This document shows, piece by piece, positions 5,837 to 12,673 of a stretch of DNA of 34,795 nt. A program made the position numbers and the translations under genes. Location of the stretch: NCBI RefSeq assembly GCF_025352015.1, contig NZ_JANXUG010000114.1, positions 1 through 34,795 of the forward strand, in the 5' to 3' direction. This DNA comes from Flavobacterium sp. GTDB taxonomy: Bacteria; Bacteroidota; Bacteroidia; Flavobacteriales; Flavobacteriaceae. Below the pieces are notes generated by a model, which was not told the DNA's origin, searched no databases, and saw only the letters and a program-made list of their open reading frames with translations. How positions within the stretch are numbered: position 1 is the first letter of the stretch; each line of letters begins with the position of its first letter.

Positions 5837-8161
5837 TTAAAGTGGAACATAATGTAAATTTTTATGTGTTTTCGGAACCCTTTGTAAAGCCAGTTTTGGA
5901 AATTTTGAAGTGTCTTTTTCCTGATACTTATCCATGGTTAATCTAGCCATTAGATAGCTAACAGTTGATTCGGCACCTTGGTTGAGATTGATATAATCTT
6001 CTTCTAAACCATCGTAACAGCCGCCTGTGCAAGGATTATATATAATTTGATTCAAATGATTCTTTCCTAAAAACCAATTAAATGCGATTTTCATTTTTTG
6101 CAAATAATCTTCATCACCAAAAGCATCATAAAACTTACTCAACGCCATGATTGTATAGGCTACATCAATTGGTTGCTCACCACCAATTTTTGGTTCATAA
6201 TTTTCCTCTCCATAGTGCAGCCATCCTTTATTTGAAATTACTTTGATGCTATCTTCTTTAAAAATTTTAGAAACTAAAAAATCAAAAGAGAGTATTGCGA
6301 TTTCTTTATAAATAGGTATATCTAATGTAATATATGCACATAACATTGCTTCAGATAAAATGCTATTACCGTATGTTAAGTAACTTTCAAACCATTGCCA
6401 GTTTTGATTAGCTTCATGTTTGTACATTTGGACTAATTTATCAGTCAAATGTTTCATGATAAGTAAATTGTCATTTGATGCGTTTTTTTTATTACTATAA
6501 TAAATGCCTTTAATGATGAAAGCCATTGCTCTTGGGGAATGAATTTTCAAAACATTTGACAACGATAGTTTCATAGTTATTTTTGCATCATCAATCAAAT
6601 CTTTTGGTAACAGATGACCGATAGAAATTAAATAACCTAACGCCCATATCGCTCTGCCGTTTGAATCAGAAAGATTTGTTTCGTTGTTTTGTTTGGTAAA
6701 TTTCTTGTTTTTATCTACATAATTCAAAAAATATCCATCCTCATGCAAACAGTGTTTAATAAAGTTGTAATAAAGTTGTATCAGAATCAAATCTGATTTA
6801 TTTTTTAATATTTCATAATGTTGACACAGTGCCACCAAAGCTCTCGCGTTATCATCTAAAGTGTACCCAGATTCGAGATTGGGTTGATTTATTATAGAAA
6901 ACTGAATCATTCCAAAATCAGTAGTCAGGTTTCTGATATGATTCAGATTGATTTTAGGTATTTTGTACTGTAATGCCAAAGATGTTTTAGAAATACTATC
7001 AAAAAGTAAAGAGTGCGCAATCGCCGAGTTTTCCCAAGCCGTAGGTGCTAATTTGTGTATTCCATTTGCAGAAATTAATGAACAGAATGCTTCGTCTTCT
7101 ATTAATTCAATGACTTTTCGGGCGAGTTGTTTTGGGTTTTCAAAATCGACAATAATACCGGTTTCGTTTTGCAACACTTCAACAGCATGAGGAATAGGCG
7201 TAGAGATTATAGGGCAACCACAACTTAAAGCATACGAAAAGGTTCCGCTTACGGCCTGATTTCGGTCTTTGGAAGTAAATAAATAAATGTCTGTAAGTTG
7301 TAAATATTTAAGTAAATCTGCCAATGGAACATATTGATTTATGAATTTGACATTGTTTTGCAGGTTCATTTTTTTTATTGTTGCTTCAAGTGTATCACGA
7401 TACCTTTCACCTTCTTCTTTTACGACAGTAGGATGTGTTTTTCCTATAACTAAAAAAAGTACGTTTGGATGTCTTTTGACAATAATTCGCAACGCATTAA
7501 TCGTAGTTTCGATACCTTTTCCTGAACTTAATAAGCCAAAAGTTGCTAATACTATTCGTCCTGATAAATTATACGTTTCCTTTAAAATTGCTTTGTCCAA
7601 ATGCTCTACTAAATGCGTTCCGTGTGGAATAATAGTAATTTTTGCTGAATTGATGCCATAATCGTTTGTCAGTATTTTAGCAGACGAATTAGTCATTACA
7701 ATAATACTTTGAACCAAAGAATCGATATTTTTGATTAACTTTTTCAATAACACTTTAGGCTGTGGTAAAACAGTATGAAAAGCAATTATAATAGGTTTCT
7801 TAAGCTCTTGTAAAAAACTAATAAAATCGTCTTCATTGTTTTTGAATAAGCCAAATTCGTGCTCAATGAGTATTAGTTGAATGGCTATGTTTTCATTGAT
7901 ACTTGCAGCAGTATTTTTATATGATTTCTTATTATCTGTTTCTAAAATATATTTGACTTCTTTTGGGTATAAATGTTTGTAATTCTGTTGTTCTAAAGCA
8001 CAAATATTAATTTTAAAAGATTTTTCAAATTTATTTTTTAAAGCTCCAATTAAATCTTGAGAATAATTAGCAATACCGCATTCACGTGATGGATAGGAGG
8101 TAACAAATACTAGTTCTGGCATATTTTCAGTAGAAGCAGTGTGAAGGTTTTTATTTTTCAT
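5837..8161 (-). CDS. GT4 glycosyltransferase fused to a C-terminal (alpha/alpha)-barrel domain
   Basis: This is a 774-residue cytosolic protein in two parts. Residues about 15-375 are a GT-B fold family-4 glycosyltransferase. Visible motifs are the N-terminal SYPSRECGIANYSQDL, the sugar-nucleotide domain start VLATFGLLSSGKGIETTINA, and the donor-binding loop SGTFSYALSCGCPIISTPIP. Residues about 400-760 are helical, with repeated Asp/Asn/Gly-rich motifs (LDDNARALVALCQ, SDSNGRAIWALGYL, GGEQPIDVAYTIMAL) resembling an (alpha/alpha)6 glycosidase-type or epimerase-type toroid. The two-domain form is a recognised arrangement in Bacteroidota and is often beside GH130, whose gene overlaps this one by 11 bp. 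The pair probably builds and trims a mannose-containing glycan; acceptor and product are unknown. Confidence 0.8.
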   Translation of the reverse strand: MKNKNLHTASTENMPELVFVTSYPSRECGIANYSQDLIGALKNKFEKSFKINICALEQQNYKHLYPKEVKYILETDNKKSYKNTAASINENIAIQLILIEHEFGLFKNNEDDFISFLQELKKPIIIAFHTVLPQPKVLLKKLIKNIDSLVQSIIVMTNSSAKILTNDYGINSAKITIIPHGTHLVEHLDKAILKETYNLSGRIVLATFGLLSSGKGIETTINALRIIVKRHPNVLFLVIGKTHPTVVKEEGERYRDTLEATIKKMNLQNNVKFINQYVPLADLLKYLQLTDIYLFTSKDRNQAVSGTFSYALSCGCPIISTPIPHAVEVLQNETGIIVDFENPKQLARKVIELIEDEAFCSLISANGIHKLAPTAWENSAIAHSLLFDSISKTSLALQYKIPKINLNHIRNLTTDFGMIQFSIINQPNLESGYTLDDNARALVALCQHYEILKNKSDLILIQLYYNFIKHCLHEDGYFLNYVDKNKKFTKQNNETNLSDSNGRAIWALGYLISIGHLLPKDLIDDAKITMKLSLSNVLKIHSPRAMAFIIKGIYYSNKKNASNDNLLIMKHLTDKLVQMYKHEANQNWQWFESYLTYGNSILSEAMLCAYITLDIPIYKEIAILSFDFLVSKIFKEDSIKVISNKGWLHYGEENYEPKIGGEQPIDVAYTIMALSKFYDAFGDEDYLQKMKIAFNWFLGKNHLNQIIYNPCTGGCYDGLEEDYINLNQGAESTVSYLMARLTMDKYQEKDTSKFPKLALQRVPKTHKNLHYVPL

Positions 8162-9197
8162 TGGAAATAGTATTAAGCATTATTTCTTGTAACAATTCGG
8201 ATAAATTCATAGATGCACAAGCAATTCTTTCATCGGCAGCGCCATAATAAATGTATAAGGTTTCATCAAAAACAACCGCTCCAGTAGGGAAACAAACGTT
8301 GTTTACTTCACCTTTTACTTCCCAATGAAACTCGGGCACAAATAGCGGATAGGGTAGTCTGGCTATTTCTTTTTGTGGATTATTTATATCTAACAATGCA
8401 GCGCAAGCAGAATAAACATAGCCTTTTAACGAATCGTGAACACCATGATAAATTAGTAACCAGCCATATTCTGTTTCTATAGGAGGACAACCACCGCCAA
8501 TATAACTCACTTCATGCGCGTATTTGGGTTTTAAAACGACATAATCGTTAAAATGTGTAAAGTAATTTTTCCAAAATTCTGGGGTTAATTCTTCAACTGT
8601 GTCGAACGAAGTTACAATCTGGATTTCAGGACGAATTCGATGAAGAAAACATAGTTTACCTCCAATTTTTCGTGGAAAAAAGATAACATTTTTATCCCAA
8701 ATCAGCATTGGAGTTCCTTCTTTTTCAATAATATGATCGTGTTGGTTGTAACGGTAATATTTTTCGTTGCTAATTCCTTTTGCGCCAATTAATGCATTGA
8801 AATCCTGGTAAGTTATTTGCGGAACAATTATACCTTTTTTTTGAAAATGAATTAAATCTTTTGAAGTGGCCAAACAACCCAAGGCATTTACACCATCGTA
8901 AGCTGTAAAAGTCAAATAATATATATCTTCAATTTTTACAATTCTTGGATCTTCAATTCCATGACATTCATAATCAAATTCGGGAGATAGCAACGGTTTA
9001 ACATCTCTTTTTTCAATAAATAAAGGACCTTTAAGTTTACAGTAACCAACGCTTGAATAATTTCCTTTACGAACCGCTCTGTAAAGAAGGTGCACAAACT
9101 CGCCATCTCTTATGACAGCTGGATTTAAGACGCCTTGATTTTCAAAATCGAGTTCCGTTTTTTGCAGTAATATGCCTTCTTTTATGATATTTATCAT
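8151..9197 (-). CDS. Glycoside hydrolase family 130 protein (mannoside phosphorylase/mannosidase type)
   Basis: This 348-residue five-bladed beta-propeller enzyme has the GH130 signature stretches: VLNPAVIRDGEFVHLLYRAV near the N-terminus, GIEDPRIVKIEDIYYLTFTA, SYIGGGCPPIETEYGWLLIY and YHGV, and FPTGAVVFDETLYIYYGAAD. GH130 enzymes act on beta-mannosides, either by phosphorolysis or hydrolysis; which applies here cannot be told by eye. Automated annotation sometimes labels this family a pesticidal Cry7Aa protein, which is not supported. There is no signal peptide, so it should act in the cytoplasm. It overlaps the GT fusion gene and follows the small exported protein by 17 bp. Confidence 0.85.
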   Translation of the reverse strand: MINIIKEGILLQKTELDFENQGVLNPAVIRDGEFVHLLYRAVRKGNYSSVGYCKLKGPLFIEKRDVKPLLSPEFDYECHGIEDPRIVKIEDIYYLTFTAYDGVNALGCLATSKDLIHFQKKGIIVPQITYQDFNALIGAKGISNEKYYRYNQHDHIIEKEGTPMLIWDKNVIFFPRKIGGKLCFLHRIRPEIQIVTSFDTVEELTPEFWKNYFTHFNDYVVLKPKYAHEVSYIGGGCPPIETEYGWLLIYHGVHDSLKGYVYSACAALLDINNPQKEIARLPYPLFVPEFHWEVKGEVNNVCFPTGAVVFDETLYIYYGAADERIACASMNLSELLQEIMLNTISNEK

Positions 9198-9214
9198 GGT
9201 AATAGTGATTAATT

Positions 9215-9532
9215 TTATAAAATTAAAATCAATACCAGAACTATGATTATAATTGCGCCGATGGATAGATAAATTCCGTTACTGCTTCTCTTCATTTCAC
9301 CTTTTATGACTTTTACTTCTTTTCTTAAGTCTTTTTTATCTGCTCGGGATAAGTTGGTTTTATCCATGTTTTTTATGTCATTGAGCCGATTGAGTAATAC
9401 TTCGGTTTTTGCCGCTTCTGATGGTGCATTAATTGTTGAATTTGTAATTACAGGCGTAACAGTATTTGCGAATATGAAGGATGTAAATACTAGTAGAACC
9501 ATAACTAAATTTACTTTTGAAAATGTTTTCAT
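9215..9532 (-). CDS. Small exported protein with C-terminal membrane anchor, unknown function
   Basis: This 105-residue protein has a cleavable-looking signal peptide (residues 1-22, ending FIFAN), a charged helical middle (LNRLNDIKNMDKTNLSRADK) and a C-terminal transmembrane helix (about 87-105) rich in Ile, Val and Leu. No domain is recognised; the layout resembles small periplasmic tail-anchored proteins common in Flavobacterium. It is the first gene of the long operon running through GH130, the GT fusion, dps and mlaEFD, and its leader carries regulon promoter site B about 71 bp upstream of the ATG. Confidence 0.7.
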   Translation of the reverse strand: MKTFSKVNLVMVLLVFTSFIFANTVTPVITNSTINAPSEAAKTEVLLNRLNDIKNMDKTNLSRADKKDLRKEVKVIKGEMKRSSNGIYLSIGAIIIIVLVLILIL

Positions 9533-9603
9533 TGGATTATTTTTATAAGATTAATTAAATTTCCCTTCGTTTATTTTGGTAAGCAAAGTGGATTGTTTAT
9601 AAT

Positions 9604-9671
9604 TATAAAATTCGTTTTAATTCTCTTTAATGCTGTTATACAAATCTGTCAATAAATTATATTATTCACAC
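9604..9671 (-). promoter_or_regulatory. Regulon promoter, site B (GTGTGAAT-23-TATAACA-23-TTTTATA)
   Basis: On the minus strand GTGTGAAT (9664..9671), 23 bp, TATAACA (9634..9640), 23 bp, TTTTATA (9604..9610). The first two boxes are perfect; the -7 element is the weakest of the strong set. The leader to the ATG at 9532 is 71 bp. It would drive the whole operon down to the terminator at 2511..2536. Confidence 0.7.
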
Positions 9672-9700
9672 TTTATCTATTGTTGAACAGTAGTATATGT

Positions 9701-9733
9701 AAAAAGGTTGCCTCGTTTTGAGGCAACCTTTTT
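9701..9733. terminator. Strong hairpin terminator downstream of ompA-like gene
   Basis: A perfect 14-bp stem (AAAAAGGTTGCCTC with its complement, 5-nt loop) has T-tracts on both strands. On the minus strand it lies 29 bp after the OmpA-family stop and ends that transcript, insulating it from site B. The symmetry makes it able to work in both directions. Confidence 0.9.
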
Positions 9734-9762
9734 AGAGAAATTAGAGCAAACAGTTGTATTAT

Positions 9763-11217
9763 CTAGTAAGCCGTTCTTAATTCTACTCGTCTGTTTTTGG
9801 CACGACCTAATGAGGTTTTGTTATCAGCAATTGGTTTGCTTTCTCCGAAACCTGTCGCACTTAAACGAGAAGCAGCAATACCTTTTGTTACCAAATAAGC
9901 TTTTACAGATTCAGTACGTTTTTGCGAAAGCGTCAAGTTTGAAGCATCAGAACCATTGCTGTCTGTATGACCATCTATGAATAGATTAGCACCTTCATAT
10001 TTGTTAAGAATTTTTGTAAGTTCATCTAATGATGTCAACGAAGCTACTCTTAATTTATCACTATTATTTTCAAAGAAAAGTTTACTTCCTAAATAAGTTA
10101 TTCTCACAATATCTTGCTTGGCTATTTCTGGACAACCTTTATTTTCTATTGTTCCTTTTGCATTTGGACAACGGTCGTCTATATCAGCTACACCATCTCC
10201 ATCAGAATCTGGACAACCTTTTAAACTAGCAATACCAAAGGTATCTGGGCAACGGTCATCATCGTTCAATACACCATCTTTGTCATTGTCTAACGGACAA
10301 CCAGTTTCATCTACTTTGGTGCCTGGTTTTGTGTTTGGACATTTGTCATCTAAATCGGCAACTCCATCACCATCACTATCGGGACAACCTTTTAAAGCAA
10401 TTGTTCCTTTAGTATCTGGGCATCGATCTTCTGAATCCATCACACCATCATTATCTTTATCCGGGCAACCGTTCATTAATGCATTTCCTGCCACATCTGG
10501 ACATTTGTCTAAATAATCGGCAACGCCATCATTATCTCTATCAAGCGGACATCCATTTTTGTCAACTGCAACACCAGCTGGAGTGTCTGGGCATTTATCT
10601 CTACTATCACTAATACCATCATTATCGGCATCTTTTTTGCTTCCAAAATTGAAAGTCAATCCGACCATGTGCATCAAATAATCATCATTTTTACCAGCAA
10701 TAATGCCATCTCTGCTGTCATTATTAGTAAACATGAATGTTTCCTGAAGATTTAAAGACATCACTGGGCTTAACCTGATGTTTATACCTCCACCGGCTGT
10801 TGGCAATGCAGAATCGATTTTTTCTTTATGAAAATTAAGTTGTCTGTCAAATAGTATTAAACCAACTCCCCCAAATACATAAGGTCTAATCACGTAATCT
10901 GACGTTACAAAGTTCCATCTTAAATTGATTGTTGCCGCGCTAAAATCACTCTTATATCCAGTAACACCGCTATTATATCCCAAGGTTCCTCTGGTATAAA
11001 CTCCGTTCAAATCGATGTATTTCCATAAATATCTAGAAACACTAATACCAGCAAAACCATACATAGTTTTATCAGTTTTGTACCAGTCCCTGCCCAAATC
11101 GCCATGATACTGAATGATTCCGCCATGAAGTCCGACGTTCCATTTCATGTCCTCGGTTTGAGCTTTTGTGGTAAATGTTGCCGCTAGGCAAATACATAAT
11201 AGTAGTAATTTTTTCAT
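9763..11217 (-). CDS. OmpA family outer-membrane protein with thrombospondin type 3 repeats
   Basis: This 484-residue protein has a signal peptide (1-19, ending TKAQ) and an N-terminal outer-membrane beta-barrel (about 20-192). Six calcium-binding TSP3 repeats follow (196-363, motifs such as DNDGVADYLDKCPD, with paired Cys). The C-terminal OmpA peptidoglycan-binding domain (about 385-484) contains FIDGHTDSNGSDASNLTLSQ, with the Asp and Arg residues that hold diaminopimelate. It should tie the outer membrane to the cell wall. The gene is monocistronic: terminator below, regulon promoter site C above, with a 22-bp leader. OmpA/TSP3 proteins are among the most abundant outer-membrane proteins of Flavobacterium; regulation by a stress promoter suggests this is a conditional paralogue. 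Confidence 0.92.
   Translation of the reverse strand: MKKLLLLCICLAATFTTKAQTEDMKWNVGLHGGIIQYHGDLGRDWYKTDKTMYGFAGISVSRYLWKYIDLNGVYTRGTLGYNSGVTGYKSDFSAATINLRWNFVTSDYVIRPYVFGGVGLILFDRQLNFHKEKIDSALPTAGGGINIRLSPVMSLNLQETFMFTNNDSRDGIIAGKNDDYLMHMVGLTFNFGSKKDADNDGISDSRDKCPDTPAGVAVDKNGCPLDRDNDGVADYLDKCPDVAGNALMNGCPDKDNDGVMDSEDRCPDTKGTIALKGCPDSDGDGVADLDDKCPNTKPGTKVDETGCPLDNDKDGVLNDDDRCPDTFGIASLKGCPDSDGDGVADIDDRCPNAKGTIENKGCPEIAKQDIVRITYLGSKLFFENNSDKLRVASLTSLDELTKILNKYEGANLFIDGHTDSNGSDASNLTLSQKRTESVKAYLVTKGIAASRLSATGFGESKPIADNKTSLGRAKNRRVELRTAY
10129..10632 (-). repeat. Tandem TSP3 coding repeats
   Basis: The DNA encodes six Asp/Asn-rich calcium-binding repeats of about 23-36 residues, each with a DxDxDG core (DADNDG, DRDNDG, DKDNDG, DSDGDG, DNDKDG, DSDGDG) followed by CPD or CPN. 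The fourth and sixth units are the most alike, which suggests internal duplication. Confidence 0.85.
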
Positions 11218-11239
11218 GTTTTTTTTGTTATATTATTTG

Positions 11240-11307
11240 TACAAAGGTTGGTAGGATTGATCACTGGTATGTTATATAACTATAATTTTTAGTTGCGTTA
11301 TTCACAC
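11240..11307 (-). promoter_or_regulatory. Regulon promoter, site C (GTGTGAAT-23-TATAACA-23-CTTTGTA)
   Basis: On the minus strand GTGTGAAT (11300..11307), TATAACA (11270..11276) and CTTTGTA (11240..11246), all matching the consensus, with both spacers 23 bp. The leader to the OmpA-family ATG is 22 bp. Confidence 0.8.
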
Positions 11308-11320
11308 ATAAATATTTTCC

Positions 11321-11356
11321 GAAAAAAAAGTCCTGCCGTAACCTATAGACAGGACT
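11321..11356 (-). terminator. Rho-independent terminator after the DUF892-like gene
   Basis: On the minus strand a 7-bp stem (AGTCCTG with CAGGACT, 14-nt loop) is followed by a run of eight T. It lies 44 bp after the stop of the two-gene unit starting at 12106 and just above promoter site C. Confidence 0.8.
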
Positions 11357-11400
11357 CATAACAAACGAATTAACATTTGTTATCAACTAACCAAAAAGTT

Positions 11401-11706
11401 TTATATCAGTTTGTTTTCTAATTCAGTTTTACTAATCTTGGGAAATTTTTTCTCTAATACTTTTATATGTTCTCTTGTATATTGGTGTAGTAAAGTAAGC
11501 GAATCAACCAACTCAAATGTTGTAGCACTTTTTAAAAGCATTGGAATTACGATTAAAAGTTCTTTCTCATACCAGTAAATTCTTTTTAATTCGTTAATAG
11601 CTTCTTTACGCAAAACTTCGTTTGAAACATGTTTGTTTTTATCCATTTTTCTAATAATGTGATTGTTTAAAATTTTATTCGGATAAATGTTCAGTACTGT
11701 TTTCAT
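11401..11706 (-). CDS. Half-length DUF892/YciF-like ferritin-fold protein
   Basis: In this 101-residue protein, residues about 33-90 align with the start of the DUF892 (YciE/YciF) family. The matching features are a Leu-Lys-x-Ile-Tyr-(W/A)-x-Glu-Lys-x-Leu helix (ELKRIYWYEKELLIVIPMLL), then KSATTFELVDSLTLLHQYTR and EHIKVLEKKF. The family is a four-helix ferritin-like bundle of about 160 residues induced by stress. Only the first helix pair is present here, so the protein would need to dimerise to form a bundle, or is a reduced derivative. The first 20 residues are unlike the family, and Met21 (MDKNKHVSNEV) is an alternative start at 11646. It follows the 127-aa gene by 16 bp. Confidence 0.6.
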   Translation of the reverse strand: MKTVLNIYPNKILNNHIIRKMDKNKHVSNEVLRKEAINELKRIYWYEKELLIVIPMLLKSATTFELVDSLTLLHQYTREHIKVLEKKFPKISKTELENKLI

Positions 11707-11722
11707 CGTTAGCAGAATTTAA

Positions 11723-12106
11723 TTATTTTTGGAAAAACTCTTTTACAAAAGCATGTTGCTGATTTGGAGACATTTTATCGGTTTGTTTTACTTCAATTTT
11801 GATGTGTTCAAAGCGATTATCGGAAGCAATAACATTAAAAAGTTCTTGTTTAGCATTTGTTGGTCCAAAAAGAATAACTTCTTTATATTTTTTGACAATA
11901 TTCGTAAGTTTCTTATAATACTTGGTTTGTTCTTCTTGTTCTTTTTTGTGCATTTGAAGTTCGCCTATTAGGAGGCTGTTTACTTTTTCTTGATGAGTAA
12001 ACTTGGATTCGATGGTTTTAATTTCAAAAGAATTATTAGCGTGTTCCATTAAATGTGCTATGGAATGATTCATCCAAATCCCGATTTTATTTCCTGTAGT
12101 TGCCAT
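11723..12106 (-). CDS. Small cytosolic protein, possibly eRF1-domain/host-attachment-like
   Basis: In this 127-residue protein the start (GIWMNHSIAHLME), then a lysine-rich linker and KYKEVILFGPTNAKQELFNV and MSPNQQHAFVKEFF, give an alpha/beta pattern. It resembles the small eRF1-domain-1-like or host-attachment families found in stress clusters. I do not see a decisive motif, so the assignment is tentative. It heads a two-gene unit with the DUF892-like gene and is preceded by regulon promoter site D with a 34-bp leader. Confidence 0.6.
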   Translation of the reverse strand: MATTGNKIGIWMNHSIAHLMEHANNSFEIKTIESKFTHQEKVNSLLIGELQMHKKEQEEQTKYYKKLTNIVKKYKEVILFGPTNAKQELFNVIASDNRFEHIKIEVKQTDKMSPNQQHAFVKEFFQK

Positions 12107-12140
12107 TTTTGGTTTGTATTAATGAATATTGATTTATTAT

Positions 12141-12208
12141 TACAAAGGTGGCAGGAAATACGAATAAATCTGTTATATGATTAGCGTGTTAGTTTCTATA
12201 ATTCACAC
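12141..12208 (-). promoter_or_regulatory. Regulon promoter, site D (GTGTGAAT-23-TATAACA-23-CTTTGTA)
   Basis: On the minus strand GTGTGAAT (12201..12208), TATAACA (12171..12177) and CTTTGTA (12141..12147) all match the consensus with both spacers 23 bp. The leader is 34 bp. It lies in the gap downstream of the response-regulator gene. Confidence 0.8.
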
Positions 12209-12236
12209 GTTATCAATTATGTTATATTCTAAATAA

Positions 12237-12671
12237 TTACATTCTTTCCATGTACCAATTGAGTTCATTTTCCATTTTTTGATATTTAAAAAAAGTGGAA
12301 ATTACTTTTTGTAACCTTACAAAAGAGGTTTCACTTTTTACCACATAATCAAAAGCTTTGTGGTGTATACAACTCACTGCAACTTCAATTTTATCTTGGC
12401 TGGAAAGCATTATTACAGGTATACCGGCATTAAATTCTTTTATTTTATCTAACGTTTGCATACCGTTGATAGCATTTTTAACAATACCGTCAAGATGATA
12501 ATCTAAAATAATAATATCAGGTTTTTTTGTCAAATTTTTAATGCAAAGTTCTCCAGTAGGAAAGGTTTCTATCTCAAAGTCTGCATGTTCCATAAATTGT
12601 ATTTCCATTGCTTTCAAGAAAACTGCATCATCATCTACAAGGAAGAGTTTAATTTTAGTATCAGTTTTCAT
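12237..12671 (-). CDS. Receiver-only response regulator
   Basis: This 144-residue protein is a single CheY-like receiver domain. It has the acidic pocket Asp13-Asp14 (LVDDDAVFL), phospho-acceptor Asp57 (IIILDYHLD), the Ser of IMLSSQ and the conserved Lys of DYVVKS. About 20 helical residues follow, and no DNA-binding or enzymatic output domain is present. It probably works as a phosphate sink or protein-interaction switch. The start is 2 bp from the stop of the hybrid kinase gene, so the two are co-expressed and the kinase's HPt domain is the likely phosphodonor. Confidence 0.88.
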   Translation of the reverse strand: MKTDTKIKLFLVDDDAVFLKAMEIQFMEHADFEIETFPTGELCIKNLTKKPDIIILDYHLDGIVKNAINGMQTLDKIKEFNAGIPVIMLSSQDKIEVAVSCIHHKAFDYVVKSETSFVRLQKVISTFFKYQKMENELNWYMERM

Positions 12672-12673
12672 GC

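Noticed and set aside
10118..10516. 132-codon plus-strand frame opposite the OmpA/TSP3 gene
   Set aside because: It is the antisense shadow of the repetitive Asp/Gly-rich TSP3 coding region, which naturally lacks stops in that frame.
11729..11971. 80-codon plus-strand frame opposite the 127-aa gene
   Set aside because: Phe/Ile/Leu-rich antisense of a Lys-rich gene; every flanking real gene is on the minus strand.
1803..12208. The TGTGA core of the octamer as a CRP/FNR half-site
   Set aside because: None of the five sites has a TCACA partner 6 bp away, so a CRP-type palindrome is not formed; the conserved partner is TATAACA at 23 bp.
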